Shown: piece after piece, positions 1-8,911 of the stretch
How positions within the stretch are numbered: position 1 is the stretch's first letter
How the letters are laid out: every line of letters starts with the position of its first letter
From: Prevotellaceae bacterium
GTDB taxonomy: Bacteria; Bacteroidota; Bacteroidia; Bacteroidales; Bacteroidaceae
Assembly: GCA_021153165.1 (NCBI GenBank)
Contig: JAGKTZ010000013.1
Location: 1-34,042 of the forward strand
Direction of reading: 5' to 3'
Length of the DNA: 34,042 nucleotides
Notes under the pieces: generated by a model
What the model saw: the letters and a program-made list of their open reading frames with translations, nothing else
Told to the model about the DNA's origin: nothing
Database searches by the model: none
Position numbers and translations under genes: made by a program

Positions 1-7
1 ATAATTT

Positions 8-50
8 CAACGAGACGTCGCAAAATTTAAAAAAGGTAAGACTTTTTTTA
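8..50 (+). repeat. Interspersed intergenic repeat, copy A
   Basis: A variant of the GAGGCGTCGCGAAATTT core (here GAGACGTCGCAAAATTT) is followed by an AAAAAAGGTAAGACTTTTTTT arm. The same arrangement recurs at 8912-8997 (inverted), 14483-14546 and 21658-21755. The copy sits beside the left window edge, so its left part may lie outside. It lies downstream of the GH31 gene beyond that gene's terminators. Confidence 0.7.
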
Positions 51-141
51 TCATCATCCTTTGAGAGATTCGCCGTCATGGATTAAATAACATAGAGCTC
101 ATACCGAACTCACGTTATTATTGCTAATCGGTCACTATAAA

Positions 142-192
142 AATGCGTCTTAAAGCATTAGTCAAATAGCTTTTAAGGCGCATTACTTTTTT
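142..192. terminator. Probable bidirectional terminator hairpin
   Basis: AATGCGTCTTAAAGC at 142-156 pairs with GCTTTTAAGGCGCATT ending at 184, apart from a one-base bulge and one G-U pair. A T6 run follows at 187-192 on the plus strand and an A-run precedes it, so it could stop transcription from either side: a plus-strand gene to the left of the window or the minus-strand GH31 gene. Confidence 0.6.
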
Positions 193-234
193 GACCTTTG
201 GTCCATAAAAACAGATCAAGGAAGCACATCTACC

Positions 235-269
235 AAAAGCGAAGCACTACCGTGGGGGTAATGCTTCGC
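235..269 (-). terminator. Terminator of the GH31 gene
   Basis: On the minus strand GCGAAGCATTACC and GGTAGTGCTTCGC form a 13-bp stem with one G-U pair and a 5-nt loop, followed by TTTT. It starts about 55 bp after the GH31 stop codon. A further shorter hairpin (AGAGGCGTC / GACGCCCCT, 292-317) lies directly after the stop but lacks a T-run. Confidence 0.75.
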
Positions 270-323
270 GCTGAATCTTTATGTTTTTTCGTGAGGGGCG
301 TCGTGGTTTGACGCCTCTATGTA

Positions 324-3300
324 TCAGAATTTCACGACACCGAGGCCACGATCAATCAAGAGTCCATCCTTGGCGGTGAGGTGGAATCGGCCTACACGCT
401 TAGCCTTGAACTTGATGATGAATAGTTCGGGGTTGCCTTCGTCGAGCAGATCGGCCTGGCCACGGTTGACGAATGTGGGATAGAGTGCACGTGTGCCGTC
501 GGTGTGCAAGCGATCGTTGGTGAGGTTGACCATTTGCTTCATACCTACTGCCTCGATACCCATATACTCGAATTCTTGAGTATCGTATGGCAGAGCGAAA
601 CTGAGGGCGTTGACTGCTTTGAGGTCCCTACCGCTGACGGTGATGCGTACTTCGTCGCCTGCCTTGTAGGTCTTAGCGCTTGGTGTGAGCACCAGGCTAC
701 CGCCGACCATTTCGCCTGTGGATGCTACTCCGCCATCCAACACTGTGGAGACGAGAGAGGCGTCGTAGGCATCGATCAAGCCGTTGCCATTGACGTCGCC
801 GATGCTGACGTAATCGAAATCGCCGTCGCCACGACGCAAACCGGTGTAGTTCATATAGGAGGTGAAGTCGCCCTCGTCAATGCGCTTGTCGCGGTTGATA
901 TCGCCCTGAAGTATGCTTTCTGTATCTGCCACCTTGAAGATATACATTTCGTGACCCGAACCGAAGTTACCTACGGCTTCGCTGGTAGAAATCTTGATGT
1001 AGCGTGCAGTAGGGTTACCATCAAATGCGAAGGTACTCATAGCTCCCAAGCGCTCCCAAGAGAAGGGGACGGGGGTGCTCCAGGTTTGCTTGTCGGTGCT
1101 ATATGAAACTGTACCACGTAGGATGGTGCCATTGCCGCCGTCCTCGCGGTGATAGTAGTCGAGGCGGTCCAACTGGTTGACGCTGCGCAGGTCAATCAAC
1201 ATATCGAATGGTACGGCTTCGCCCTTGCCCCACTTGGTGTGCCAACCGGCTTTCATATCAAAGTCGAAGAGGCGGTCGATGGTTTGACCAGGTTGATCTT
1301 CGCAAGATACGCTTGCCTTGATGCCCTGAATAGCAAATTCGAGCGGATTGGACAACGTTGTTGCCTTAGCTTCGGCCCATGCGGATGCACCCCGAGCATT
1401 GACAGCACGTACCTTGAAGGTGTATTCGGTTTCAGCCTCGAGGCCTTCGAAATCGAGGGTCAAATCACGGATACCCGAGTAGCACATACCATCAAATTCC
1501 ACTTCGTAGAAATCTGCTCCCTCGACCTTTTGCCAAGATGGCGCAAGATTGTATGGACCTACGGCTTCTTCGCTGAACACGACTTGAGGTGCGGCGAGCG
1601 TGCCCTGGCTCTTGCGCAAGGGGTCGGTAGTAGAGAATTGGAAACCTTTGACAGTCACTTCCACTGCATTCTTAGCAACGTCACACTTGGCCAGGCGTAC
1701 CCAAAGTTGTGGGTTCTTCTTCACACTAACCTTGGCAAATTCGCTGCCAGGCGTAGCGTATCGGTTGAGTTCGGGCGACGCATTATAATAATAGACATTT
1801 TCGCCATTGAGGAAATCTGCTTCAGATTGTACAGGGGCGAGTTTCACTTTCTTGCCACCAACCTTGGCTTCCACCTTCTTAGGCGCTGCGCTGACGTTGA
1901 TACGGAAGTCTGTCAGTTTGTTGAACTCTACACCTGTATATTCACCAGACGTTTGGTCTACGTGAATGCTCAGTTTATTGCCATCAACCCGTGTAGTGAC
2001 GGCAGTAGATGTAGCATTGCCCGAGAGGTAGTCCTGCGTCCTGCCATCGTCGTCGTATTCGGTGAAGGTGGTGCCACGCTGCGCATAGATTTCGTAGGCA
2101 CGATAGTCTGTGCGCCATGCTGAAGGATTGTTGTGCGGCAGTGTCATCGGCAGGATGGCATCAGCCTTGACAAATACGGGGAGTTTCCAGATGGGGCAGT
2201 CAAAGTTGTTGAGGATGACGCCACCTTGATAAATATCGCCGCTGAAATAGTCTACCCACGTGCCTTCGGGCAAGTAGATGCCGTTGCGGATATCGTTGCC
2301 GTCCTTATCCATGCGGGTTTCCTTGTAGATAGGTGCTACGAGCAGAGATGGACCGAACATATATTGATATTGCGTCTTGTGGCCCTGGGTGTAGGCGTTG
2401 GGATAGTCGAGGAACATAGCACGAACGATAGGTTTACCATCAACAGCTTCACGGGCTACGGAATAGGCGTAGGGCATGAGTTCGGTCTTCATCTTCAAAT
2501 ACCAACGGTTGATGCTTGCGGCAGGTTCGCCCAAAGCCTGGGGATACTTGGGATTGGCACCCCAGCCATCCATATTAAGCAACATTGGTGTGAAAGTCTT
2601 CCACTGATAGTCGCGGATATTGACTGGCACATTCTTGCCACCGAAGATACCATCCAGGTCGTTGGTGATATTGGGCTGCCCGGAAAGCCCCGAACCGATG
2701 AAGGTGGGGATATGATAGCGGATGTATTCCCAATCACCACCCGACTGGTCGCCAGTCCAGATGCCAGCATAGCGCTGAGTGCCTGCCCAACCACACACGG
2801 AAACGATAAAGGGGCGCGCGTTTGAACCATAATAGGGCATGATTTGACCAACGTCTGTCACACCATTCAAACCGAATGAATACCCTGCGCCAACCCATGC
2901 GACGTCGGTCTTCAACACACGTACACCAGCATCACGTACTTCCTTGACAATATCGCGTTGCAAGAGAGGTTCGACCCCTTCTTTGGGATGTAGGTCGCTC
3001 TGCGTCCAAAGTCCGATTTCTACACCTTTGGAATGGGCATAGTCGCCAAATTCTTTCAGGTTTTGGATATTTTCGTCCAGGCTACTGCCTTGACCATAAC
3101 CACAGGCATAGCCATCGTTGGGCAAGAACCAGCCGAGTGGCATATCCTGACTTTGGTATCTGTCGATGGCTGCACGTGCCGAGAATTGATAGGCTGCGGG
3201 GTCTTCGCCGTTCAGGCTTTCACGCAATCCGCCTTCGACTGGCTTTTGGCTTTCGTTATAGCGCTTGCCGTCTTCGTAGAGCATAAACCCATTTTCGGCT

Positions 3301-4196
3301 TCTTTCCAGTAGTCGCGGTTGTAGGCATTGAGGTGTCCCATATAGAAGCCAAACTTAGGCAGCAAAACGGGATTACCCGTCAGCTGATAAAAATCGTTCA
3401 AGAGAGGCACTGCACCATCGTTTATCATAAAGAAGACATCGAGGTAGTTTTCTTTGTGCGAAAGGAGCACTTTGCCGTCCTCGGTAGCACCAAAGTCGTA
3501 ACGACCTGGGCGGAAAGTGTGCCACATCAAGCCATAACCACCCGTAGACCAGTAGAAGGGTGTGGGAGAGGCTACACCACCGTCAACCCAGTTATTGGTA
3601 TTTTCGATCGCAATAGCTTTGCCCTTGTGCGAAAAGCGACCATTTTGCACACCGCCGCCGTAGAAATATTCGTCCTTGCTGGCACGGAGCGAAATGGTGG
3701 TGCTTTCTTTGTCAAACTTCAAAGGGTCTGTCCATTCGACAACGGTCTTGCCTGTCTCCAGGTTCTTCACTGTCATCAAGACCTTTTGGCGGTCGATAGT
3801 CACAAGCACCTTTGGCGTAGAGATTTCAAAGTATCTGTCGCTGGTCTTCACCTTTATACCGCCCGTAGCACGACGTGCATTGCCCGTCAATATTTGTGCC
3901 TCGGGGGTAGCTTTTGGGTCGCGCAAGATGCCACCATGATTGTCCTGAAACAAACGGAAGATATTGCTGCCGTAGAAGTCCAACGTCATCATGCTACCAT
4001 CGGCATATTTCAGTTCGACGGTGGTGGGATTGATTTGACGTGCTTCGGTCAACTGTACAGGGATTTGCACCACAGGGTCGAGACCTATCTGCGCCGAAAC
4101 ACTGACTGGGACGGCTACCGAAAGACCGACGGCAAGGGGCAGGGCAAATAGACAGGAAGCAAGTGGTCCTGTCATCGAAGAATTCCTTTTTTTCAT
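324..4196 (-). CDS. Secreted GH31 family glycosidase with FN3, discoidin, dockerin and cohesin-like modules
   Basis: 1290 residues. A Sec signal peptide ends near VSVSAQ36. The GH31 N-terminal beta domain covers about 40-270 and the catalytic TIM barrel about 275-600. The likely nucleophile is D431 (LKTDVAWVG) and the likely acid/base D483 (WTGDQSGG). C-terminal beta domains (about 640-850, DUF5110-like) are followed by a fibronectin III module (868-947), an F5/8-type discoidin module (952-1090), a type I dockerin duplication (GDINRDKRIDEGDF at 1098 and GDVNGNGLIDAYD at 1133) and a cohesin-like beta module (about 1167-1288). Spacing of the two aspartates and the GLSGQPNI segment recall GH31 enzymes acting on alpha-N-acetylgalactosamine; that substrate is an inference, and alpha-glucosidase or alpha-galactosidase activity is possible. 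It stands alone, with no SusC/SusD genes beside it. No type IX sorting tail is seen. Confidence 0.9.
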   Translation of the reverse strand: MKKRNSSMTGPLASCLFALPLAVGLSVAVPVSVSAQIGLDPVVQIPVQLTEARQINPTTVELKYADGSMMTLDFYGSNIFRLFQDNHGGILRDPKATPEAQILTGNARRATGGIKVKTSDRYFEISTPKVLVTIDRQKVLMTVKNLETGKTVVEWTDPLKFDKESTTISLRASKDEYFYGGGVQNGRFSHKGKAIAIENTNNWVDGGVASPTPFYWSTGGYGLMWHTFRPGRYDFGATEDGKVLLSHKENYLDVFFMINDGAVPLLNDFYQLTGNPVLLPKFGFYMGHLNAYNRDYWKEAENGFMLYEDGKRYNESQKPVEGGLRESLNGEDPAAYQFSARAAIDRYQSQDMPLGWFLPNDGYACGYGQGSSLDENIQNLKEFGDYAHSKGVEIGLWTQSDLHPKEGVEPLLQRDIVKEVRDAGVRVLKTDVAWVGAGYSFGLNGVTDVGQIMPYYGSNARPFIVSVCGWAGTQRYAGIWTGDQSGGDWEYIRYHIPTFIGSGLSGQPNITNDLDGIFGGKNVPVNIRDYQWKTFTPMLLNMDGWGANPKYPQALGEPAASINRWYLKMKTELMPYAYSVAREAVDGKPIVRAMFLDYPNAYTQGHKTQYQYMFGPSLLVAPIYKETRMDKDGNDIRNGIYLPEGTWVDYFSGDIYQGGVILNNFDCPIWKLPVFVKADAILPMTLPHNNPSAWRTDYRAYEIYAQRGTTFTEYDDDGRTQDYLSGNATSTAVTTRVDGNKLSIHVDQTSGEYTGVEFNKLTDFRINVSAAPKKVEAKVGGKKVKLAPVQSEADFLNGENVYYYNASPELNRYATPGSEFAKVSVKKNPQLWVRLAKCDVAKNAVEVTVKGFQFSTTDPLRKSQGTLAAPQVVFSEEAVGPYNLAPSWQKVEGADFYEVEFDGMCYSGIRDLTLDFEGLEAETEYTFKVRAVNARGASAWAEAKATTLSNPLEFAIQGIKASVSCEDQPGQTIDRLFDFDMKAGWHTKWGKGEAVPFDMLIDLRSVNQLDRLDYYHREDGGNGTILRGTVSYSTDKQTWSTPVPFSWERLGAMSTFAFDGNPTARYIKISTSEAVGNFGSGHEMYIFKVADTESILQGDINRDKRIDEGDFTSYMNYTGLRRGDGDFDYVSIGDVNGNGLIDAYDASLVSTVLDGGVASTGEMVGGSLVLTPSAKTYKAGDEVRITVSGRDLKAVNALSFALPYDTQEFEYMGIEAVGMKQMVNLTNDRLHTDGTRALYPTFVNRGQADLLDEGNPELFIIKFKAKRVGRFHLTAKDGLLIDRGLGVVKF

Positions 4197-4584
4197 ATTG
4201 GTTTATGTTTTGTATTTATTTTCTCTATTAAAATAGTAAAAGTCGGGGTAAAGTTAGCAAAAAGAATAGATATACCTCGGTCGACACAAGGTATTTTGCA
4301 CTTTATGTAAGGCTTTACCTATACAATCCGACCATTCCACACCAACACATCCTACCTCCGTCGCCAGTCACCAATTGCAGGAGAAGGTACCCGATTCGCT
4401 ACTTTCATTGCTACTTTTTGTTAATATTTGGAGAAAAAACATGCTATTTCTCGCATCTTGCTTTTTTTATTAAAGAAAAGAGCGTATTTTTGCATAGCAT
4501 AGGTAAATAGGCAATCGAAATACCTATATCCCTGAAACCATTAACTAAAAATTAGACTTATCCGATAACATTCAAAATTAGATT
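4197..4584. other. Divergent intergenic region between GH31 and rsfS
   Basis: This 388-bp stretch holds the promoters of two divergent genes. On the minus strand TAACTTTA (plus 4249-4256) resembles a -7 element for the GH31 gene, about 50 bp before its start. On the plus strand TATTTTTG (4485-4492) serves rsfS. No convincing gene or tRNA was seen in between. Confidence 0.6.
4485..4492 (+). promoter_or_regulatory. -7 element of the rsfS promoter
   Basis: TATTTTTG fits the Bacteroidota -7 consensus TAnnTTTG and lies about 90 bp upstream of rsfS. A TTG at 4458-4460 is a possible -33 element, but its spacing of 24 is longer than the usual 19-21. Confidence 0.5.
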
Positions 4585-4944
4585 ATGAGTACAACAAGAG
4601 AAGTAGTAAATACAATCATCGAGGCTATCCAAGAAAAAAAAGGTCATAGCATCGTTGTGGCAGACTTGCGTAAAATCATCACAGCACCTTGCGAATATTT
4701 CGTCGTGGCTACTGGCAACTCGCCACAGCACGTGGATGCACTGACTTATTCCGTAGAAGAAATGGTGCGCAAGACTCATGGCGAAAAACCTGCTGCTATC
4801 GCTGGACAGGAAAACGCTATCTGGGAAGCCATGGACTACGGCAACATCATGGTGCACCACCTGCTGCCCGATGCACGCGAACACTATGACATTGAGCACC
4901 TGTGGCAAGATGCACATCTGGAAATCATCCCCGATCTGGATTAA
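4585..4944 (+). CDS. rsfS: Ribosomal silencing factor RsfS
   Basis: 119 residues, the usual size for the RsfS/Iojap family. Family features are the VVADLR segment, the central FVVATGNSPQHVDA stretch, a tryptophan-containing block (ENAIWEAMDYGNIMVHHL) and the closing YDIEHLWQDA. RsfS binds ribosomal protein uL14 on the large subunit and blocks subunit joining when nutrients are short. It is followed at 222 bp by ftsH and then cdsA on the same strand, a gene order commonly seen in Bacteroidota, so co-transcription is likely. The ATG at 4585 is the only sensible start and gives a full-length protein. Confidence 0.95.
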   Translation: MSTTREVVNTIIEAIQEKKGHSIVVADLRKIITAPCEYFVVATGNSPQHVDALTYSVEEMVRKTHGEKPAAIAGQENAIWEAMDYGNIMVHHLLPDAREHYDIEHLWQDAHLEIIPDLD

Positions 4945-5166
4945 GTAAAAATATCACAGAACATCTATAAACTTATTACAAACAAAACATTATTTCTCGA
5001 TAACGCTTTGTGAAAAGTTGGCGAAAAGAGCTTTATTTCCAGCGTATCTCGTGTATCTCTCGGAATCATTGGACTGCCATATTTTTACACGAATCTTTTG
5101 GATCTGTAGAATACCCGTGATACCCGTGATACGTGGAACTTTAAACTTCTCACAAAATCAACGAGG

Positions 5167-7314
5167 ATGAAAAAACAAAACAAAGAAAAGAAAATGAGCA
5201 ACGAAGTTAAGAAAAAAGGAGGATTCAAAATCAATTGGTTCTTCTTCCTTGTCATCGCAATGCTGTCCTTTATGCTGTTTCAAGATGGCATCGGTAGCAA
5301 GAGTTTTGAAAAAGAAGTATCGCTGAGCGAGTTCAAACGACTCGTAGCAGATAGTGTGGGTACAAAGATTGAACTTGAGAAAAATAGCGGTATAGCACGA
5401 ATGGTCGTTCGCCCTCAGCACGTACGCGAAGTTTTCAAAAAAACAATCGAAGAGACGGGCAAGGACCCCATGGTCGTAACGATGACAAGCAAAGATAGCA
5501 AAATCGAAGAGCTGGCTATCGCTACTGGCACCGAACTGACATACAAGGAAGACGTCAACTACTTCAGCTATTTCTTTTCGATGATTCTGCCCATCCTGCT
5601 ATTGGTCGGTCTGTGGTACTTCATCTTCCGTCGTGCTGGCGGTGGCGGTGGTGCTGGTGGCGGCGTGTTTAGCGTCGGCAAGAGTAAGGCTAAGTTATTC
5701 GAGAAGGGCAATGGCACACATGTGCTGTTCAAGGACGTCGCTGGTCAGGAAGGCGCCAAGCAAGAGGTGCAGGAAATTGTAGACTTCCTGAAGAATCCTG
5801 CAAAATATACTGAACTCGGTGGTAAGATACCTAAGGGCGCACTGCTCGTAGGCCCTCCGGGAACGGGTAAGACGTTGCTGGCAAAGGCTGTTGCAGGCGA
5901 AGCAAATGTACCTTTCTTCTCGTTGTCGGGTTCCGACTTTGTCGAAATGTTTGTCGGCGTCGGTGCAAGCCGAGTACGTGACCTCTTCCGCCAAGCTAAG
6001 GAAAAGGCACCAGCCATTATCTTTATCGACGAAATCGATGCTATCGGACGTGCTCGTGGCAGCAAGAACTCTTTCAACTCGAACGACGAACGTGAGAATA
6101 CACTGAACCAACTGCTGACCGAAATGGATGGATTTGGCAGCAATTCGGGTATTATTATATTAGCAGCGACCAACCGTGTCGAAATTCTGGACCAAGCCTT
6201 GTTGCGCCCAGGTCGTTTCGACAGACAGATTCACCTCGACCTGCCCGAACTCTCCGAGCGTGTCGCTATCTTCAAGGTACACTTGGCACCACTGAAGTTG
6301 GCTGAAGGGCTCGACGTGGAATTCCTGGCACGCCAAACGCCTGGCTTCTCGGGTGCAGATATTGCCAACGTGTGCAACGAAGCGGCCCTTATCGCCGCAC
6401 GTCACAACAGCAGCCACGTATCTATTCAGGACTTTCTGGATGCCGTAGACCGCACTGTGGGTGGGTTGGAGAAAAAGACTAAGGTTATGACACGCGACGA
6501 AAAGAAGACTATCGCCCTGCACGAAGCTGGTCACGCAGCTATCTCATGGTTGGTAGAATATGGCAACCCCCTTGTCAAGATTACCATTATCCCACGTGGT
6601 CGTGCCCTTGGTGCAGCATGGTATTTGCCCGAAGAACGTGTCAACTCGACCAAGGAGCAAATCCTCGACAATATCTGTTCGCTCCTGGGCGGTCGTGCTG
6701 CCGAAGAACTGTTTACAGGCAGTATCTCGACAGGTGCACTGAGCGACCTGGAACGTGCGACCAAGGCGGCATATGCTATGGTGGCATTCTATGGTATGTC
6801 GGACAATCTGCAAAACATCTCGTACTTTGACAATCAGGAAAACATCTTCACCAAGCCCTATTCTGACGAGACGGCCAAGCTCATCGACAAAGAGGTGAAA
6901 GCCATCATTGCCGCACAATACGAACGCGCCAAGGCGTTGCTGAGCGAAAATGCAGAAAAGCATAATCTGCTGGCCGAAAAGTTGATGGAGCACGAAGTCG
7001 TCTTTGCCGACGATGTCGAGGAAATCTTTGGCAAGCGCCCATGGAAGAGCCGTGCCGACGAACTTCTGGAAGAGCAAAAGAAGGAGGAAGAAAAAAACAA
7101 AGTACAAATACCTTTGCCTGAAAACGTTTCTACTTATTCTGAAGGGGAAATCAATTTGCCCCCTATCCCTATCGTAGCGAACGACACTATCGCTGCCAAT
7201 CCCGATATAGCCAACATACCACTCCCCAACGAAGTAAAAGAAGACAAGGAAGAAGCAAGGGAGGACCAAGAAGGGGTCAAGGAAGATAAGAAAGAAACCG
7301 AGAAATCAGTTTAA
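5167..7314 (+). CDS. ftsH: ATP-dependent zinc metalloprotease FtsH
   Basis: 715 residues. FtsH is a membrane-bound hexameric AAA+ protease that extracts and degrades membrane and short-lived cytosolic proteins. The first membrane helix is at about 23-40, a periplasmic domain follows, and the second helix is at about 133-155. The AAA domain has Walker A GPPGTGKT (229-236), Walker B IIFIDEID (284-291), the pore-loop region FVGVGAS (262-268) and the arginine-finger segment LRPGRFDRQ (346-354). The M41 protease zinc site is HEAGH (452-456) with D527 as the probable third ligand. A 70-residue Glu/Lys-rich tail after 640 is longer than in E. coli FtsH. The first ATG is preceded by GAGG only; a second in-frame ATG (5194) would remove nine residues and cannot be excluded. 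Confidence 0.97.
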   Translation: MKKQNKEKKMSNEVKKKGGFKINWFFFLVIAMLSFMLFQDGIGSKSFEKEVSLSEFKRLVADSVGTKIELEKNSGIARMVVRPQHVREVFKKTIEETGKDPMVVTMTSKDSKIEELAIATGTELTYKEDVNYFSYFFSMILPILLLVGLWYFIFRRAGGGGGAGGGVFSVGKSKAKLFEKGNGTHVLFKDVAGQEGAKQEVQEIVDFLKNPAKYTELGGKIPKGALLVGPPGTGKTLLAKAVAGEANVPFFSLSGSDFVEMFVGVGASRVRDLFRQAKEKAPAIIFIDEIDAIGRARGSKNSFNSNDERENTLNQLLTEMDGFGSNSGIIILAATNRVEILDQALLRPGRFDRQIHLDLPELSERVAIFKVHLAPLKLAEGLDVEFLARQTPGFSGADIANVCNEAALIAARHNSSHVSIQDFLDAVDRTVGGLEKKTKVMTRDEKKTIALHEAGHAAISWLVEYGNPLVKITIIPRGRALGAAWYLPEERVNSTKEQILDNICSLLGGRAAEELFTGSISTGALSDLERATKAAYAMVAFYGMSDNLQNISYFDNQENIFTKPYSDETAKLIDKEVKAIIAAQYERAKALLSENAEKHNLLAEKLMEHEVVFADDVEEIFGKRPWKSRADELLEEQKKEEEKNKVQIPLPENVSTYSEGEINLPPIPIVANDTIAANPDIANIPLPNEVKEDKEEAREDQEGVKEDKKETEKSV

Positions 7315-7627
7315 ATTCTGTTTAAATCACACGGAGATCGTGATTTAATCGCATTATGTGCAAAAAATCTGTGTAATCTGTGTAATCAGTTGATAAATTA
7401 ATTTTCTCCACGTATCTCATGTATCACGTGTATTAACCACGAATATTTTTTGCTTTACCACGAATTATTTGTTTTTACCACGAATCGGCACGAATATTCA
7501 CGAATTTTCATTGGTCAAGCACACTCCGCATAACCTCGCAGGGGCGCCATGCTGGTGGCGTCTCAATACCACAAAGACTATCGAACCTATTGATATCAAA
7601 AGTCCCATCAAAAAACCAATACGACCT
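7315..7627 (+). other. ftsH-cdsA intergenic region with CACGAAT repeats
   Basis: A perfect 9-bp hairpin (TTAAATCAC 7322-7330 / GTGATTTAA 7340-7348) follows ftsH but has no T-run. Then come the phrases CTGTGTAATCTGTGTAATC (7368 onward) and five CACGAAT copies starting at 7438, 7459, 7479, 7489 and 7499. An open frame runs through part of this region into cdsA but encodes nothing like the CdsA family. Confidence 0.6.
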
Positions 7628-8497
7628 ATGTTACGCAATTTCATCGTACGCACCATTTCTGGTATATTCTTCGTAGCCGCACTAGTCGGTTGCATCGTCG
7701 GTCATCCACTAGCGTTTGGCGCCCTGTTTGCTATCATCACGGGTATGGCACTTTGGGAGTTTTCGGGTTTGGTCAACGACCATGCTGGCGCTCAGGTCAA
7801 CCGTCTCATCAACACCATTGGCGGTGTGTATCTGTTCGTTGCATTCTATTATTATGCCTCGGGATGGGGCAGCCATCATTCTGACGTATTAGTGTTTGTG
7901 CCTGTGCTTGTTGCTTTGGTCTATCTACCCATCAGCGAACTCTTTTTGCAGCAGCCCGACCCGTTGAAGAACTGGGCTTATGCTTTCGCCTCATGGCTCT
8001 ACATCGCCCTACCCTTCTCTCTGCTCAACGTCCTGGCATTCTCATACAATCCTCTGACGGGCACCGTGGACTACCTGTGGCAACTCCCCCTGTCCATATT
8101 CATCTTCCTTTGGGCGAACGATTCGGGAGCCTACTGCGTGGGTTGCTTGCTACACAAGAAATTTCCCGCCAAACTGTTTGAACGTGTATCACCCAAGAAA
8201 ACATGGGTTGGCAGCATCGGTGGGGCTTTGTGCTGCTTAGCAGTAGCGGCTGCACTGCATCATTTCTTCCAGGCAGATTTGCCACTAACCCTGTGGCATT
8301 GGATGGGATTCGGCGCAGTGGTTTGTATATTCGGCACCTTTGGCGACTTGGTCGAAAGTTTGTTGAAGCGCCAATTGGATGTGAAGGACAGCGGTCGTAT
8401 GCTCCCCGGACATGGTGGCGTGTTGGACCGCTTCGACTCGGCCCTGCTTGCCATCCCTGCCACTGTCATCTATTTCTATACCATCAATATGTTTTAG
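7628..8497 (+). CDS. cdsA: Phosphatidate cytidylyltransferase CdsA
   Basis: 289 residues from the ATG at 7628. CdsA makes CDP-diacylglycerol from phosphatidic acid and CTP in the inner membrane, feeding phospholipid synthesis. The protein has about seven to eight hydrophobic segments. The family signature is complete: S244-LLKR, K253-D254, then PGHGGVLDRFD at 260-270. The WANDSGAY and SPKKTWVGSIGG blocks (162-169, 188-199) are also typical. The open frame extends 53 codons further upstream to 7469, but that part is translated intergenic repeat sequence, so the downstream start was chosen. It is the third gene of the rsfS-ftsH-cdsA cluster. Confidence 0.96.
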   Translation: MLRNFIVRTISGIFFVAALVGCIVGHPLAFGALFAIITGMALWEFSGLVNDHAGAQVNRLINTIGGVYLFVAFYYYASGWGSHHSDVLVFVPVLVALVYLPISELFLQQPDPLKNWAYAFASWLYIALPFSLLNVLAFSYNPLTGTVDYLWQLPLSIFIFLWANDSGAYCVGCLLHKKFPAKLFERVSPKKTWVGSIGGALCCLAVAAALHHFFQADLPLTLWHWMGFGAVVCIFGTFGDLVESLLKRQLDVKDSGRMLPGHGGVLDRFDSALLAIPATVIYFYTINMF

Positions 8498-8530
8498 GTC
8501 CCAAGGCAGAGTTTTCCCCCACAAATAGAG

Positions 8531-8578
8531 ATCCCGCTTTAGCACAAATGGCTCAGTAGTTCAGTGCTAAAGCGGGAT
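8531..8578. terminator. Perfect 15-bp hairpin after cdsA
   Basis: ATCCCGCTTTAGCAC (8531-8545) and GTGCTAAAGCGGGAT (8564-8578) are exact reverse complements around an 18-nt loop. Only a short TTTA follows, so it may be a terminator or an mRNA 3' end stabiliser for the rsfS-ftsH-cdsA cluster. Confidence 0.65.
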
Positions 8579-8911
8579 TTATCGATCAAGAGTGGCGGGA
8601 ATATTTCGCAAAAAATGAGCGCCCGCCCCCATTTCGCACAAAAAACAGCGTCACCTCTAAATGGTACGCACAAAATCAGCATCGCCTAATGAGACTCACA
8701 AATACAGTATCCTCGCAGCGCTCTCGTGGGGCCGCACGAGCGAAGCAAGTGCTTTCTGCGAATTCTGCGGATTCTGCGTGAAAATATTATTCCGCGTGAG
8801 CCCCATTGAGTAATTTCTAACGTCTATCTTGAAATAATATAGACTTTCTTTCATACACTAAGCTCAAATAGACGTTTTCCCCTAACCAAACGGACTTTGA
8901 TTTTTTTTTGC

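Noticed and set aside
1149..4151. Long plus-strand open frames opposite the GH31 gene (up to about 370 codons)
   Set aside because: They are antisense to a protein with clear domains throughout and arise from its codon bias; no family motifs are seen.
5745..7269. Minus-strand frames opposite ftsH
   Set aside because: ftsH is complete and well conserved; the antisense products are cysteine-rich or low-complexity and match nothing.
7469..7627. Upstream start for cdsA
   Set aside because: The extension translates CACGAAT repeats and lacks similarity to CdsA proteins.
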